Source: Planotetraspora silvatica
GTDB taxonomy: Bacteria > Actinomycetota > Actinomycetes > Streptosporangiales > Streptosporangiaceae
Assembly: GCF_016863315.1 (NCBI RefSeq)
Contig: NZ_BOOQ01000019.1
Coordinates: forward strand, 124,001 to 188,000
Direction: 5' to 3'
DNA length: 64,000 bases
Positions 51,234-60,580 of the stretch are shown one piece after another (position 1 is the first letter of the stretch; each line of letters opens with the position of its first letter). A program made the translations under genes and the position numbers. The notes under the pieces are model-generated. The model did not search any database and was not told the origin of the DNA. It saw only the letters and a list, made by a program, of their open reading frames with translations.

Positions 51234-52314
51234 GCGGCTCATCACCGGTCCGGACCTGGACGACCTCGCGGTCGGCGCGGCCATTCTCGGCACCGGCGGC
51301 GGCGGGGACCCGCACATCGGCCGGCTGCTCGCGCACGCGGCCGTCCGCGCCGACGGTCCGGCCCGGCTCATCCCCCTGGAGAACGTCCCGGACGACGCGG
51401 TCGCCGTGGTGGTCGCCATGATGGGCGCACCCACGGTGATGCTGGAGAAGGTGCCCTCGACCGAACAGGCGAAGCTCGCCGTCCAGGCCCTCGCCTCCTA
51501 CCTGGGCGAATCCCCCACTCACCTGGTGTGCGCGGAGGCCGGCGGCGTCAACGCCCTCGTGCCGGTCGTCGCCGCCGCTCAGCTGGGGCTCCCCCTGATC
51601 GACGCCGACGGGATGGGACGGGCCTTCCCCGAGCTGCAGATGGTGATGCCCACGTTGTACGGCCTCGGCGCCACCCCGATGTCGATCGCCGACGAGAAGG
51701 GCAACCAGGGGATCTTCGACACCGTGGACAACCACTGGGCGGAACGGCTCGCCCGCTCCGCCACGATCGACATGGGTTGCTCCGCGATGATCAGCCTGTT
51801 CCCGATGACCGGGGCGCAGGCCCGCGAGGCCCTCGTCCCGGGCACCCTGTCCCTCTGCGGCGAACTGGGCCGTCTGGTGCGCGAGGCACGTGCCTCGCAC
51901 CAGGACCCGGTCGCGGCCGTCGTCGACCGGCTGGGCGGGGCCGAGCTGTTCAGCGGCAAGGTCGTGGACGTCAGCCGGCGGACCGAGGGCGGATTCGCGC
52001 GCGGCGAGGCGACGCTGGAGGGGCTGGACGGCCGGTCCGGCGAGCGGTTCCTGCTGCGATTCCAGAACGAGCACCTCGTCGCCGTCAGGGACGGCGTCGT
52101 GGTGGCCACCGTCCCCGACCTGATCTGCGTGCTCGACGCCGAGGTGGGCACCGCCGTCACCACCGAGACGCTCCGGTACGGCCAGCGCGTGCGGGTCATC
52201 GCGGCGCCGTGCGACCCTCGATGGCACACCCCCGAAGGGCTGGAGCTCGTCGGGCCCCGGTACTTCGGCTACGACCACGACACCGTCCGCGTCGGATCCG
52301 GAGCGCTCACGTGA
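51226..52314 (+). CDS. DUF917 (S-methyl thiohydantoin desulfurase-like) protein 1, 362 aa
   Basis: DUF917/S-Me-THD family. The N-terminal Gly-rich loop AILGTGGGGDPHIGRLL is followed by MGAPTVMLEK, the central DADGMGRAFPELQM and the C-terminal FARGEATLEGL and VPDLICVLDA blocks. The family includes a characterised S-methyl thiohydantoin desulfurase, and most members sit beside hydantoinase genes. The GTG start lies inside the hydantoinase gene (8-bp overlap), so translation is coupled. It is the closest of the three to the second copy in motif order and spacing. It likely handles a heteroatom-substituted hydantoin intermediate. Confidence 0.9.
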   Translation: MAERLITGPDLDDLAVGAAILGTGGGGDPHIGRLLAHAAVRADGPARLIPLENVPDDAVAVVVAMMGAPTVMLEKVPSTEQAKLAVQALASYLGESPTHLVCAEAGGVNALVPVVAAAQLGLPLIDADGMGRAFPELQMVMPTLYGLGATPMSIADEKGNQGIFDTVDNHWAERLARSATIDMGCSAMISLFPMTGAQAREALVPGTLSLCGELGRLVREARASHQDPVAAVVDRLGGAELFSGKVVDVSRRTEGGFARGEATLEGLDGRSGERFLLRFQNEHLVAVRDGVVVATVPDLICVLDAEVGTAVTTETLRYGQRVRVIAAPCDPRWHTPEGLELVGPRYFGYDHDTVRVGSGALT

Positions 52315-53414
52315 GCTACACCCTCGAGATTCACGACCTCGCCGACCTGGCCCGAGGGGCGGCGTTGCTCGGCACCGGCGGCGGAGGTGATCCGTACATC
52401 GGGAGGCTGCTCGTGGAGCAGGCGCTGCGCGACGGCCCGGGGACGATCACCGTGCTCGACCCCGCCGAACTCGGCGACGACGACGTGGTCATCCCGACGG
52501 CGCAGATGGGCGCCCCGACGGTGATGGTGGAGAAGATCCCCCGGGGCGACGAGGCCGTGGCGGCGCTGCGGGCGCTGGAAGGACACCTGGGACGGCGGGC
52601 CGACGCGACCATGCCGATCGAGTGCGGCGGGATCAACTCGATGATCCCGTTACTGGTCGCCGCCCGCACCGGCCTGCCCGTCGTGGACGCGGACGGGATG
52701 GGCCGCGCCTTTCCCGAACTGCAGATGGAGACCTTCTCCGTGTACGGCGTGCCGGGTTCGCCGCTCGCGATCGGCGGCGAGAACGGCGAGACCGTCGTCA
52801 TCGACACCGGCGCCGACAACAAGCGCCTCGAATGGCTCGCCCGCGGGATCGCCATCAGGCTCGGCGGCGTCGCGCACATCGCCGAATACGCGATGAGCGG
52901 CGCGGACGTCAAGCGGACGGCGGTCCCGAACACGCTCAGCCTCGGACTGCGGATCGGGCGCGCCCTGCGCACCGCGCGCGAGGAACACCGCGACCCGGTC
53001 GCGGCGCTCGCCGACACGATGTCCGGCACTCTCTATGACAAGGTCCGGGTGCTGTTCCGCGGCAAGGTCGTGGACGTCGAGCGGCGTACGGTCGCCGGGT
53101 TCGCCCGCGGGAGCGCCACGCTCGCCGCCTTCGAAGGCGACGGCAGGCTCGAACTGGTCTTCCAGAACGAGAACCTGGTGGCGCGGGTGGACGGCGAGAT
53201 CCGGTGCGTGGTCCCCGATCTGATCTGCGTGCTCGAGGCCGACTCCGGCGAGCCGATCACCACCGAGGGGCTCCGGTACGGCCAGCGGGCCGTCGTCGTG
53301 GGGATCAGCACCCCGGACCTGATGCGCAGCCCGGAGGCCCTCGCGGTGTTCGGACCTCACGCGTTCGATCTCGACGTGGAGTTCCAGCCGGTGGAGGATC
53401 TCGTGTCACTCTGA
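52311..53414 (+). CDS. DUF917 (S-methyl thiohydantoin desulfurase-like) protein 2, 367 aa
   Basis: Second paralogue, with the same blocks: ALLGTGGGGDPYIGRLL, MGAPTVMVEK, DADGMGRAFPELQM, FARGSATLAAF and VPDLICVLEA. The start GTG overlaps the previous stop by four bases (GTGA). High motif conservation with copy 1 suggests a duplication, but scattered differences show it is old. The two could form a heteromeric enzyme or process related substrates. A third, more diverged copy starts five bases after this stop. No signal peptide; cytosolic. Confidence 0.9.
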   Translation: MSYTLEIHDLADLARGAALLGTGGGGDPYIGRLLVEQALRDGPGTITVLDPAELGDDDVVIPTAQMGAPTVMVEKIPRGDEAVAALRALEGHLGRRADATMPIECGGINSMIPLLVAARTGLPVVDADGMGRAFPELQMETFSVYGVPGSPLAIGGENGETVVIDTGADNKRLEWLARGIAIRLGGVAHIAEYAMSGADVKRTAVPNTLSLGLRIGRALRTAREEHRDPVAALADTMSGTLYDKVRVLFRGKVVDVERRTVAGFARGSATLAAFEGDGRLELVFQNENLVARVDGEIRCVVPDLICVLEADSGEPITTEGLRYGQRAVVVGISTPDLMRSPEALAVFGPHAFDLDVEFQPVEDLVSL

Positions 53415-53418
53415 GTGC

Positions 53419-54486
53419 ATGCCAATCCGCTACCTCGGTGAGCCGGACATCGACCACCTCGCCCGGGGCACCACACTGCTCGGCTCGGGCGGCGGCGGGC
53501 AGACGGACACGGCCGCCCGCCTGCTCAGGCGGAGCCTGGCGGGCGGCCGGATCGAGCTGCTGACCAGCGACGACGTCCCCGGCGGCCACGTCGTCCCGGT
53601 GGGGATCGTCGGGGCGGTGTCGGCGTTCACGGAGAGGCTGCCGTCCGGTGGAGAGTGGGCGCCCGTGCTCGCGACGATCATGGACCGGACGGGGATCAGC
53701 CCCGCCGGGCTGATCGCGATCGAGGCCGGCGGGGTGAACGGCATCGTCGTGTTCGTCGCCGCGGTCGAGCTCGGCCTCCCGGTGATCGACGCGGATCTGC
53801 AGGGCCGGGCGCTGCCGCGGCTCGACCAGATGTCCGTGGCGGCGCTCGGCGAGCCGCTCACGCCCCTGGCCATCGGCGACGCCGGCGGCCGGCTGCTCAT
53901 GCTGGACTCGCTGTCTCCCCAGGCCGCCGAGCGGATCGTCAGGTCCGCGCTCACCGAATTCGGCGGCTGGGCGGCGATCGCACTGCGCCCGCTGCCCGTG
54001 GAGCTGCTGGACCGCCTGACCATCCTCGGCTCGTTCAGCCGCGCCCTGCACCTCGGGGCCCGTCATGCGGCCTGGACCCTGAGCGCCGATCCACGCGAGG
54101 CGGCCGCGTCCCTCGGGGCTCGGATCCTGGTCACCGGCCGTGTCATCGAGGTCGTCCGGCACCGGGCGGCGGCGGGGTTCGGCCGCGGATCCGTGATCAT
54201 ACGAGCCGGCCGTGACGGGACCCTCGTTCGGCTGGAGATGGAGAACGAGTACCTGCTCGCTCTCATCGACGGCGAACCCGTCGCGTCCACCCCCGACATC
54301 CTGTGCGTCCTCGACAGGACCAGCGGCCTGCCCATCTCCTGCGACACCGTGCGCGGCGGCGCGGAGGTCGTCGCGCTGCACCTTCCCGGCCCGCCGTTCT
54401 GGTGGCGGCCGGAAGCCGTGGACATCGTGGCGCCCCGCGCCTTCGGGCTGGGCATCGACCCGATCCCTCTACGGGGGGCGACATGA
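53419..54486 (+). CDS. DUF917 protein 3, diverged, 355 aa
   Basis: Third paralogue, clearly drifted. The Gly loop is TLLGSGGGGQTDTAARLL, and the MGAPTVM block is replaced by VGAVSAFTERL. The conserved DADGMGRAFPELQ becomes DADLQGRALPRLDQ, losing the Gly-Met and Phe. The C-terminal TPDILCVLDRTSGLP block is preserved. Loss of otherwise invariant positions suggests a different substrate or a structural role in a hetero-oligomer with copies 1 and 2. The ATG follows the previous stop by four bases and its own stop overlaps the PucR start (ATGA). Confidence 0.85.
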   Translation: MPIRYLGEPDIDHLARGTTLLGSGGGGQTDTAARLLRRSLAGGRIELLTSDDVPGGHVVPVGIVGAVSAFTERLPSGGEWAPVLATIMDRTGISPAGLIAIEAGGVNGIVVFVAAVELGLPVIDADLQGRALPRLDQMSVAALGEPLTPLAIGDAGGRLLMLDSLSPQAAERIVRSALTEFGGWAAIALRPLPVELLDRLTILGSFSRALHLGARHAAWTLSADPREAAASLGARILVTGRVIEVVRHRAAAGFGRGSVIIRAGRDGTLVRLEMENEYLLALIDGEPVASTPDILCVLDRTSGLPISCDTVRGGAEVVALHLPGPPFWWRPEAVDIVAPRAFGLGIDPIPLRGAT

Positions 54487-56030
54487 CGGACGTTCCGCCG
54501 ACCCTGCGCGAGCTGATCGGCCATCCGCACCTCGCCGCCACGCCACTGTCCGGCGACGACGACCTCGACCGGCGCGTCACCGGGATCACCCTGATCGACC
54601 CGGCCGACACCGGCCTCGTCCAGGCGGGCGAGATCGCGGTGTGCCCGGTGATCCCCGCCGGTTACCTGAGCAGCTGGCGCCTGGACGCCACGATCCGCCG
54701 CCTGTACGACCAGCGGGCCGCCGCCCTCGCCGTCCCTCTCCCGGGACCCGGCGGCGAGACACTCCTGGACGGCAGCCGCCGCCTCGCCCGGCATCTGCAC
54801 CTGCCGATCCTGGGCATCAGCGGGGCACCGCTGCGCTGGGCGGGGACCGCCGCCGTGTTCGTGCACTCCCCCGCCGTGGACGCGGCCGATCATCTGTGCC
54901 GCGCCCACCGCGCGCTGACTCCCCGCCTGCTCAATCCCCAGGACGTGGCCCGCGCGCTCACCGGAATCCTGGACCGGCCGGTGGCGGTCCTCGGCCCCGA
55001 CGGCACACCGATCACCGTGTCCTTCGAGCTGCCGTCCGACTTCGATCCGCACGCCCCGGTGGCGCAGATCCTCACCGCGGACGGCCACACGACCGTCGCC
55101 GTACCCGTGCCGGGGACGCCGAGCGGGACCGCCGACCTGTGGATGGCGGCCGCTCTCGGGCCCGCGCCGGCCGCCTGGGCGCGCGCCGTCCGCGACGTCC
55201 TCCAGTTCGCGACACTCGCCGTCCAGCGGTGGCAGGCCACCCGCCGGGTCGTCCTGGAGCGTGACGCCCGGCTTCGCGCCGGCCTGTTCGGCGATCTCCT
55301 CGAGGGCAGGCTGGACAGCGGAGGCACCGCGCACCAGCGTGCGGCCGAAATGGGCTGGCGGCTGGACGGCTGGCACGTGGCCTTCCACATCGCGGCTCTG
55401 GGACAGGTCGACCTCCTGGGGCACACCGACGCCGTCGTGGCCGCCATCGCGGCGGAACAGATCGACGTCACCGTGGTGGAACGCGGTGACGGCTGGTCCG
55501 CGTGGACGACCAGCAGGACCGAACCGGACGAGGACACCAGCCGTGACCTGCTCGCCTCCCTTCAGCGGATCCGCCGGCGGCTGGCCGGCCGGTTCGACTG
55601 CGCGATCGGGGTGGGACGCGGCCATCCCGACACCGGCGGGCTGACCCGGAGCCTCGCCGAGGCGTGGGACGCGGCCAGGCTCGCCCGCGGACGGCCGCAG
55701 ACCGGCCGCCTGGTGCACATCGACCGTCTCGGGCTGGCCCAGTTGCTGGTCGCCTGGGCGAGCACCGAGACCTTCGCCCCCACCGCGACCCGGCTGCTCG
55801 CCCCTCTGGAGTCACAGCCCGGCGAGCTCGTCGCAACGCTGTCCACCTATCTGGACGCCGGAGGATCGGCGGCCGACACCGCGGCGATACTCGGCGTGCA
55901 CCGCAACACCGTCGCGGCGCGGCTCCACCGGATCGAGGAACTGCTCACCGTCGACCTGAACAACCCGGACGACCGCCTCGCCCTCCACCTGGCCTGCCGG
56001 GTCACCCTCGACCGGAACACCGGCTACTGA
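54483..56030 (+). CDS. PucR-family transcriptional regulator, 515 aa
   Basis: Standard PucR architecture: N-terminal purine-catabolism ligand domain (residues about 5-125, [20 protein letters not shown]), a central GGDEF-like segment (about 270-400) and a C-terminal HTH_30 (about 450-505, [20 protein letters not shown]). PucR proteins activate purine, allantoin or hydantoin catabolism on binding a ligand. Its position as the last gene of the permease/hydantoinase/DUF917 operon, translationally coupled by ATGA, makes it the pathway-specific regulator. The upstream palindrome at 48190 is the likeliest binding site. Its end overlaps the convergent DUF418 gene by seven bases. Confidence 0.93.
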   Translation: MTDVPPTLRELIGHPHLAATPLSGDDDLDRRVTGITLIDPADTGLVQAGEIAVCPVIPAGYLSSWRLDATIRRLYDQRAAALAVPLPGPGGETLLDGSRRLARHLHLPILGISGAPLRWAGTAAVFVHSPAVDAADHLCRAHRALTPRLLNPQDVARALTGILDRPVAVLGPDGTPITVSFELPSDFDPHAPVAQILTADGHTTVAVPVPGTPSGTADLWMAAALGPAPAAWARAVRDVLQFATLAVQRWQATRRVVLERDARLRAGLFGDLLEGRLDSGGTAHQRAAEMGWRLDGWHVAFHIAALGQVDLLGHTDAVVAAIAAEQIDVTVVERGDGWSAWTTSRTEPDEDTSRDLLASLQRIRRRLAGRFDCAIGVGRGHPDTGGLTRSLAEAWDAARLARGRPQTGRLVHIDRLGLAQLLVAWASTETFAPTATRLLAPLESQPGELVATLSTYLDAGGSAADTAAILGVHRNTVAARLHRIEELLTVDLNNPDDRLALHLACRVTLDRNTGY

Positions 56031-57133
56031 CCGGCGGTGCGGCGCAGGGGTGGGCGGCGTGCCAAGGTGGCCCAGCGCCAGAGCCACTCCAGGGGGCCCT
56101 GGCGGTATCGGCGCAGCCAGAGGGTGGACCACACCCACTGGAGGGTGAGGATGGCGCCGGCGATCAGGAGCAGCGTCGTCGAGGACCATCTCTCCGGCGG
56201 GCCGTCGATGAATCGGCTGACCACCAGGACGAGGACCGTGGCGGTCAGATAGTTGGTCAGCGCCATCCGGCCCAGCGGCATGAAGACGGCCTGCAGCGCC
56301 GGTCGCAGCGGCGTCCTGAGCAGGACCAGCAGTACGCACACGTACAAACCCGCGAGCAGCAACCCGGCCACGGCCATCGCGCGGACGAAGTCCCGGTCGG
56401 ACAGGCCTCCGATCTGCCACCACAGGGCAGGCGCCGCTCCCGCCGCCAAGACCAGGCCCAATACGGCCGGTACCCAGGTGGACCGCTCGATCCGGTCGAT
56501 CACGCCGTACCGGACGAGTGCCGAGCCCAGCAGGAAGAGCCCGGGGACCAGCGTGAAGAAGCCGCCTGTGAAGATCGCCGACGTCGGGATGAGCACGGCG
56601 GCGAGGCCGGCCACGGCCCACCGCGGCAGCCAGGTCGAAGGCAGCAGCACGACCAGACCGACGATGGCGTAGACGGTCAGGATGTCGCCCTGCCACAGCA
56701 GCACGTGGTGCAGCAGGCCGACCCCGAGCAGCACCAGAAGCCGGCGCAGAAGGACCAGTCGCGGACGAGGAGCACGGCCCGCGGCGGAGCCCAGCAGCAG
56801 CGAGAACCCGACACCGAACAGCAGAGAGAAGATCGGGAAGAAGCGCTGATCGGTGAGCAGCCCCATCCACTCCCCGTGCGTGCCCGGCGAAGCCGGCACG
56901 ACCACCCTGCCGGCGTTGGCTATCGGCTTGATGTTGACCCAGAGGATGCCGCACAGCGCGAACCCGCGCACCACGTCGAGCGCGGATATTCGCGGCCGGC
57001 CGAGGGAGGTCGCGAGGCCTTCCAGGGCGTCGTCTCGGACCGGCCCGCGGGCATCTCGGTCTCGCGTGTCGGCACTGTCGTGACGCCCGGCTCGGCCTGC
57101 GGCTTTCAGTACGGGGAGGTCTTCAGGTGACAT
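56024..57133 (-). CDS. DUF418 family integral membrane protein, 369 aa
   Basis: A membrane protein with ten or so hydrophobic helices. The conserved opening [19 protein letters not shown] and the C-terminal DUF418 block ([29 protein letters not shown]-type loop, [14 protein letters not shown]) are typical. Function of the family is unknown; it is related to acyltransferase-like membrane proteins. The start is ATG 57133, with AGGA eight bases before it; ATG 57142 is possible. The frame continues open upstream but not with family sequence. It overlaps the 3' end of PucR by seven bases and lies downstream of a kinase-like gene on the same strand. Confidence 0.88.
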   Translation of the reverse strand: MSPEDLPVLKAAGRAGRHDSADTRDRDARGPVRDDALEGLATSLGRPRISALDVVRGFALCGILWVNIKPIANAGRVVVPASPGTHGEWMGLLTDQRFFPIFSLLFGVGFSLLLGSAAGRAPRPRLVLLRRLLVLLGVGLLHHVLLWQGDILTVYAIVGLVVLLPSTWLPRWAVAGLAAVLIPTSAIFTGGFFTLVPGLFLLGSALVRYGVIDRIERSTWVPAVLGLVLAAGAAPALWWQIGGLSDRDFVRAMAVAGLLLAGLYVCVLLVLLRTPLRPALQAVFMPLGRMALTNYLTATVLVLVVSRFIDGPPERWSSTTLLLIAGAILTLQWVWSTLWLRRYRQGPLEWLWRWATLARRPPLRRTAGQ

Positions 57134-57213
57134 GGGCCCCATCCTGCGGACCCGACCCGTCGCCGGCATCGGCTCAAAGCACGGTAAGCGTTCTTCGTGA
57201 CCGTACTTTCGGC

Positions 57214-57277
57214 CGGTTGAGCGGCGCGAAGCACCCCGACGGCACACATACGGGCAGTCGGTTGAGCGCCGTGAAGC
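57214..57277. repeat. 19-bp direct repeat pair upstream of the DUF418 gene
   Basis: CGGTTGAGCGGCGCGAAGC (57214-57232) and CGGTTGAGCGCCGTGAAGC (57259-57277) share 17 of 19 bases, starting 45 bp apart. They lie in the 207-bp gap between the kinase-like and DUF418 genes. Confidence 0.5.
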
Positions 57278-57340
57278 GGCCGACGCCACGGGGCAGAGCG
57301 AACGGCCGCATGATCCGGCTCACGGCCGCTGAGGAAATCG

Positions 57341-58240
57341 TCAGCCGATGGAAAGGCCGCATGCCGCGACGACCCGGTGGATCTCCTCCAGCGGGTACGG
57401 CGTCTGCCTGCTCTCTTCCTGGAGCTTGCGATAGAAGTCCGCCATCACCACGGCGAGGGAACTGTAGCGGGTCAGGATCGCCGCGGCCGCCTCGGGGATT
57501 CCTGTGGGGCGCTCGCCCTCGGCGCACGCGCGCACCAGCGCGTCACGCTCCTTCCTCTCGAAGTGCGCGTCGAAATGCAGGAGCCCGCGGGCGTTCATGA
57601 ACGAGACGCCGGCCTCCAAGCCCTTGTCCACCAGAGAACACGCCCGGTCGGCGGCCTCCTCCCCCGCGCGCACCTGCGCTCCCAGCCACTCGTGCAGGTT
57701 CTGCGGGATGTACTCCAGGAACAGGGCCACACTGGCCGAGGCTTGCCGAAGGGCCTCGATCCGGTGCCGGACCTCCGGTCCGCCTCCCCAGTAGGCGACG
57801 GCCCGTTCCACGTCGGCCAGTTCCTCCGGAAGGGGCTGCTCCGTGTCCGGCAGCACGCGCCAGTGGTACATCAGCGGGAACCCCTGGAACTGCCCCGCGA
57901 GCACCCAGTTCGTGGTCATGGTGTGCACGGCGAGCTCCCGCCAGGCCCCGAAACCGGGCCCGCCGATGCCGTACTGACAGAAGGCCGGAAGCCCGAACAT
58001 GTTCGCGGTGGACCGGGTGTTCCGCGGCAGCCTCTCCGAATCGGTGAGAGGCACCCTCTTCAAGAAAACCGGGGTCCCGGCGACCTCCATCAGCGCCGAC
58101 CTGCCGCCGATGCCCGAACCGAGCGGGACGGCCGCGTCCACCAACTCGCGCAGCCCACGATCACTGCACAGGGCGAGGGAGGTGGAGACCGCGCTGTGAG
58201 CGGTGAGACGCCCACCGCGCGACATGTCAGGGTGCTCCAT
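57341..58240 (-). CDS. Protein-kinase-fold protein, apparently missing part of the catalytic core, 299 aa
   Basis: Kinase-like protein. The N-lobe includes PLGSGIGGRSALMEVAG and VFLKRVPLTD, where the Lys would contact ATP. The catalytic-loop equivalent is GLLHFDAHFE (HxD). Members of this fold should continue with Asn after FDAHFE and then an Asp-containing metal-binding segment. Here the sequence passes directly into RKERDALVRACAEGERPTG, a region normally in the late C-lobe, without a frame change. About 50-60 residues seem deleted in frame. The start is ATG 58240 with GGAG six bases before the spacer. It follows the AlkZ-like gene by 42 bp. Function: uncertain, possibly a non-catalytic relic. 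Confidence 0.65.
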   Translation of the reverse strand: MEHPDMSRGGRLTAHSAVSTSLALCSDRGLRELVDAAVPLGSGIGGRSALMEVAGTPVFLKRVPLTDSERLPRNTRSTANMFGLPAFCQYGIGGPGFGAWRELAVHTMTTNWVLAGQFQGFPLMYHWRVLPDTEQPLPEELADVERAVAYWGGGPEVRHRIEALRQASASVALFLEYIPQNLHEWLGAQVRAGEEAADRACSLVDKGLEAGVSFMNARGLLHFDAHFERKERDALVRACAEGERPTGIPEAAAAILTRYSSLAVVMADFYRKLQEESRQTPYPLEEIHRVVAACGLSIG

Positions 58241-58282
58241 CACCGTCTCCGGTCGAGCCTGTGACCGGCTGAGCGATCAAGG

Positions 58283-59356
58283 TCACCTCGCCGCGGCGAG
58301 CAGGGCGGCGACGCGTTCGGTCTCGCGGCTAAGCGCGGCGGCGGGCACGTCTTCGAAGAGATCGAGGGCGATCTCGCCGTCCTTGGCCTCCCACACCCCG
58401 GCGACCCGCCCCTGGAAGACCACCACGGGTGAGATCCAGCCGGCGGCGCGACTGACCTTGGGCTTGGCCGCCCGGGGCAGCAGCGGCTCGAGGTCACGCG
58501 GGGCTCCCATGACGTATTGGTCGAAGCCGGGGAGAAGGCGGACCGACTCGGATGGGCGGGTGGCGGCCAACGCCTCGACATGCTCGGTGAGCGCCGACAT
58601 CGGGCGCCCCTCGACCTCCACCTCGGTGACGTCGGGGCCGAGGTCGTGGAACCAGCCGCGCAGCGCCGCCTTGGGGGTCTTGCCGCGGAACAGCCAGGCG
58701 TCGAACATCTCGGGCGTCGCGGGTCCGTGAGCGCCGAGGAAGGACCGGACCAGCCGGGTGCCCGCCTCCGCCACAGGAAGCGGCACGATGCCCGGCGCGG
58801 TGAAGGTGACCCGGCCCTCGCGCGGCGGGCCGTAGCACAGCTCGCCGAGGAAGCTCAGGGGCTTGAGCAGCATTCCCCAGCCGGAGGTCAGCGCCTCTCT
58901 CAGATGGGCGTCGCCGGTGGAATCGATCACCGCCTCGACCAACTCGTCGCGGGTCAGCGCCCGCTCCCCCAGCACCCGTGGCACCGTGTCGACGATCGCC
59001 TCGATCTCGGCGGCGGTGACGCCGTGGCCGCGCTGCCACGATCCCTTCTCCCACAACCGCAGCGATCCGAGAGCGCCGCAGTACATCGGCAACTCGTCGG
59101 CGGGAACCAGGTGCAGGGTGCCGCGCATGAGCCAGGTCTTGCGCAGCGTGCGCTCCCGCCAGAGGGCGGTCTCGACCTCGCCGGGCCGCGGGTCCGCCTG
59201 CCGTACGGCGATCGCCAGATCGGCCGCCGAGGCCACCTGGCTCTGCACGCCGCAGAGCCTGCGGACGACGGAAACGACGTCCGCCCCGGTGCCGCCGGCG
59301 AACTGGCGCTCCAGCCGCCAGGCGAGCACCTGCGGCCACGTCAGGGAAATGCTCAC
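58283..59356 (-). CDS. Winged-helix DNA-binding protein of the HTH_42/AlkZ-YcaQ family, 357 aa
   Basis: Three-winged-helix protein. The block RRLCGVQSQVASAADLAIAV (residues about 32-51) contains the QxQ motif that is catalytic in the DNA glycosylase AlkZ. Other family blocks are LWRERTLRKTWLMRGTLHLV and LPGFDQYVMGAPRD. AlkZ-like enzymes excise alkylated or crosslinked bases, and actinomycete copies are often resistance genes for DNA-damaging natural products. No biosynthetic gene cluster is seen around it, so a housekeeping or stress role is more likely. The ATG is preceded by AGGGAA. It is upstream of the kinase-like gene on the same strand. Confidence 0.88.
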   Translation of the reverse strand: MSISLTWPQVLAWRLERQFAGGTGADVVSVVRRLCGVQSQVASAADLAIAVRQADPRPGEVETALWRERTLRKTWLMRGTLHLVPADELPMYCGALGSLRLWEKGSWQRGHGVTAAEIEAIVDTVPRVLGERALTRDELVEAVIDSTGDAHLREALTSGWGMLLKPLSFLGELCYGPPREGRVTFTAPGIVPLPVAEAGTRLVRSFLGAHGPATPEMFDAWLFRGKTPKAALRGWFHDLGPDVTEVEVEGRPMSALTEHVEALAATRPSESVRLLPGFDQYVMGAPRDLEPLLPRAAKPKVSRAAGWISPVVVFQGRVAGVWEAKDGEIALDLFEDVPAAALSRETERVAALLAAAR

Positions 59357-59722
59357 GACCCATGACTACACGAGACGGCCGACAAATGGCGCACGAGCGA
59401 TCACGGAAAGAAGCAGACGCGTCCCTCTGCCAAGCCGTCGGACAGGGCGAGCAGATGTCATGACCCGAGTTCATCATCGTCTTCATCCCTGGGGAAGATC
59501 ACGATGAGCGGGGAGGTCCCTCAACACCCCCGTCCGCTACGTGTCGTGGCGGACGATCTCCCATCAACCCGCCATCGCCCTGGCGAAACCGACGGACTGT
59601 CACGATCGGTGCCCTCTGAGCGATGGTGGAAGTATGCGAGCGACCAACGCCGATCGGGCGTCCGCGACCGTCCGCCCTCACCGCCGGTCGGACTCCAGAG
59701 CCGGCAGCCGGGAGATACGCCA
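59357..59722. other. 366-bp region without a supported gene
   Basis: Divergent promoter region of the AlkZ-like and 59723 genes. No ORF with a ribosome site and recognisable product was found, and no repeat or dyad stands out. The plus-strand frame of the 59723 gene is open back to 59504, but its composition there (Arg/Pro/Ser-rich) does not look like part of the protein. Confidence 0.4.
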
Positions 59723-60502
59723 GTGGCCATGAAAGACGGACAAGAGAACACGGCGCGGACCGGCTTCGTCGTCATCAGCGACCATGAATCCAGGGGCTCC
59801 GCGGGAGAAGGCCCCCTGTACGTGATGATCACCGGAGAAGCCCCGGCAGGCACGAGCGTGGTGCCGGGTTCAGCGGATGAAGTGTCGGCGGACGGGGAAA
59901 CGGAGGACGAGGAGCCGACGCCGGGCCTGGAGACGGAACTCAGTGCGATGGTGGAATTCATCACGGCCCAGCACCCCGAGATGACTCCGCATCCGGTCGT
60001 GCTCTACCTCGATGACGACGGCGACTACGAGGCCGTTCAGTCCGCGCTCCTCGACGCCATCGACGCCTTCGGGCTGAAGCTGGTCATGGTCGGCCGCCCG
60101 ATCCGGGGATCCATATGGCAACCGTTCATCGCCATCTTCAAACGGCAGACGGCAGCCGAGCGCCTCGAGCAGGCCGGAGACGCGTTGACGGCGGGCGCCA
60201 AGGCGCGGTGGTACGGCGAGCCCATGTCACAGATCACCAAGGCACAGGGAGAGGCCATCGCCGGCCTGCTGAACAGCTTGCAGAACACGCAGAACGCGTT
60301 GCTGACGTTCAGCAACATCCTCCTCGTGAAGATCGACGGTGTCCCGATAGTGCGCGAGCTGACGCCCGAGCAGGTCGAGCACCTGCAGAAGAACCCACGG
60401 CTCTACGGCGACCCCCGGTTGGCGCTCGGCGTTCTCGATGACGGACCCTCGCAGGTGAAGACCGTCGGCTCGAGCAAAGATCCACACGCCGTCGTTCCGT
60501 AG
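59723..60502 (+). CDS. Unrecognised cytosolic protein, 259 aa
   Basis: I do not recognise the family. Residues 1-70 are polar and acidic with low complexity (DETEDEEPTPGLET-like). The folded part begins PHPVVLYLDDDGDYEAVQSA and continues AFGLKLVMVGRPIRGSIWQP, a likely alpha/beta unit. A helical segment (AERLEQAGDALTAGAKARWY, GEAIAGLLNSLQNTQNALLT) and a strand pair ending VKIDGVPIVRELTPEQVEHL follow. There is no signal or membrane segment. The start is GTG 59723 with GGGAG eight bases upstream; ATG 59729 is the alternative. It stands alone between divergent and convergent genes. The pattern suggests an adaptor rather than an enzyme. Confidence 0.7.
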   Translation: MAMKDGQENTARTGFVVISDHESRGSAGEGPLYVMITGEAPAGTSVVPGSADEVSADGETEDEEPTPGLETELSAMVEFITAQHPEMTPHPVVLYLDDDGDYEAVQSALLDAIDAFGLKLVMVGRPIRGSIWQPFIAIFKRQTAAERLEQAGDALTAGAKARWYGEPMSQITKAQGEAIAGLLNSLQNTQNALLTFSNILLVKIDGVPIVRELTPEQVEHLQKNPRLYGDPRLALGVLDDGPSQVKTVGSSKDPHAVVP

Positions 60503-60580
60503 CGAAACATGCTCCGCGCGGCACTTCGATCGAGAAAGCAGCCGCACCCCGGGAGAAGGACCGATGCGAGACAAAGGGGG

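Noticed and set aside
57214-57277. CRISPR-like repeat pair
   Set aside because: There are only two imperfect copies and no third unit or cas gene.
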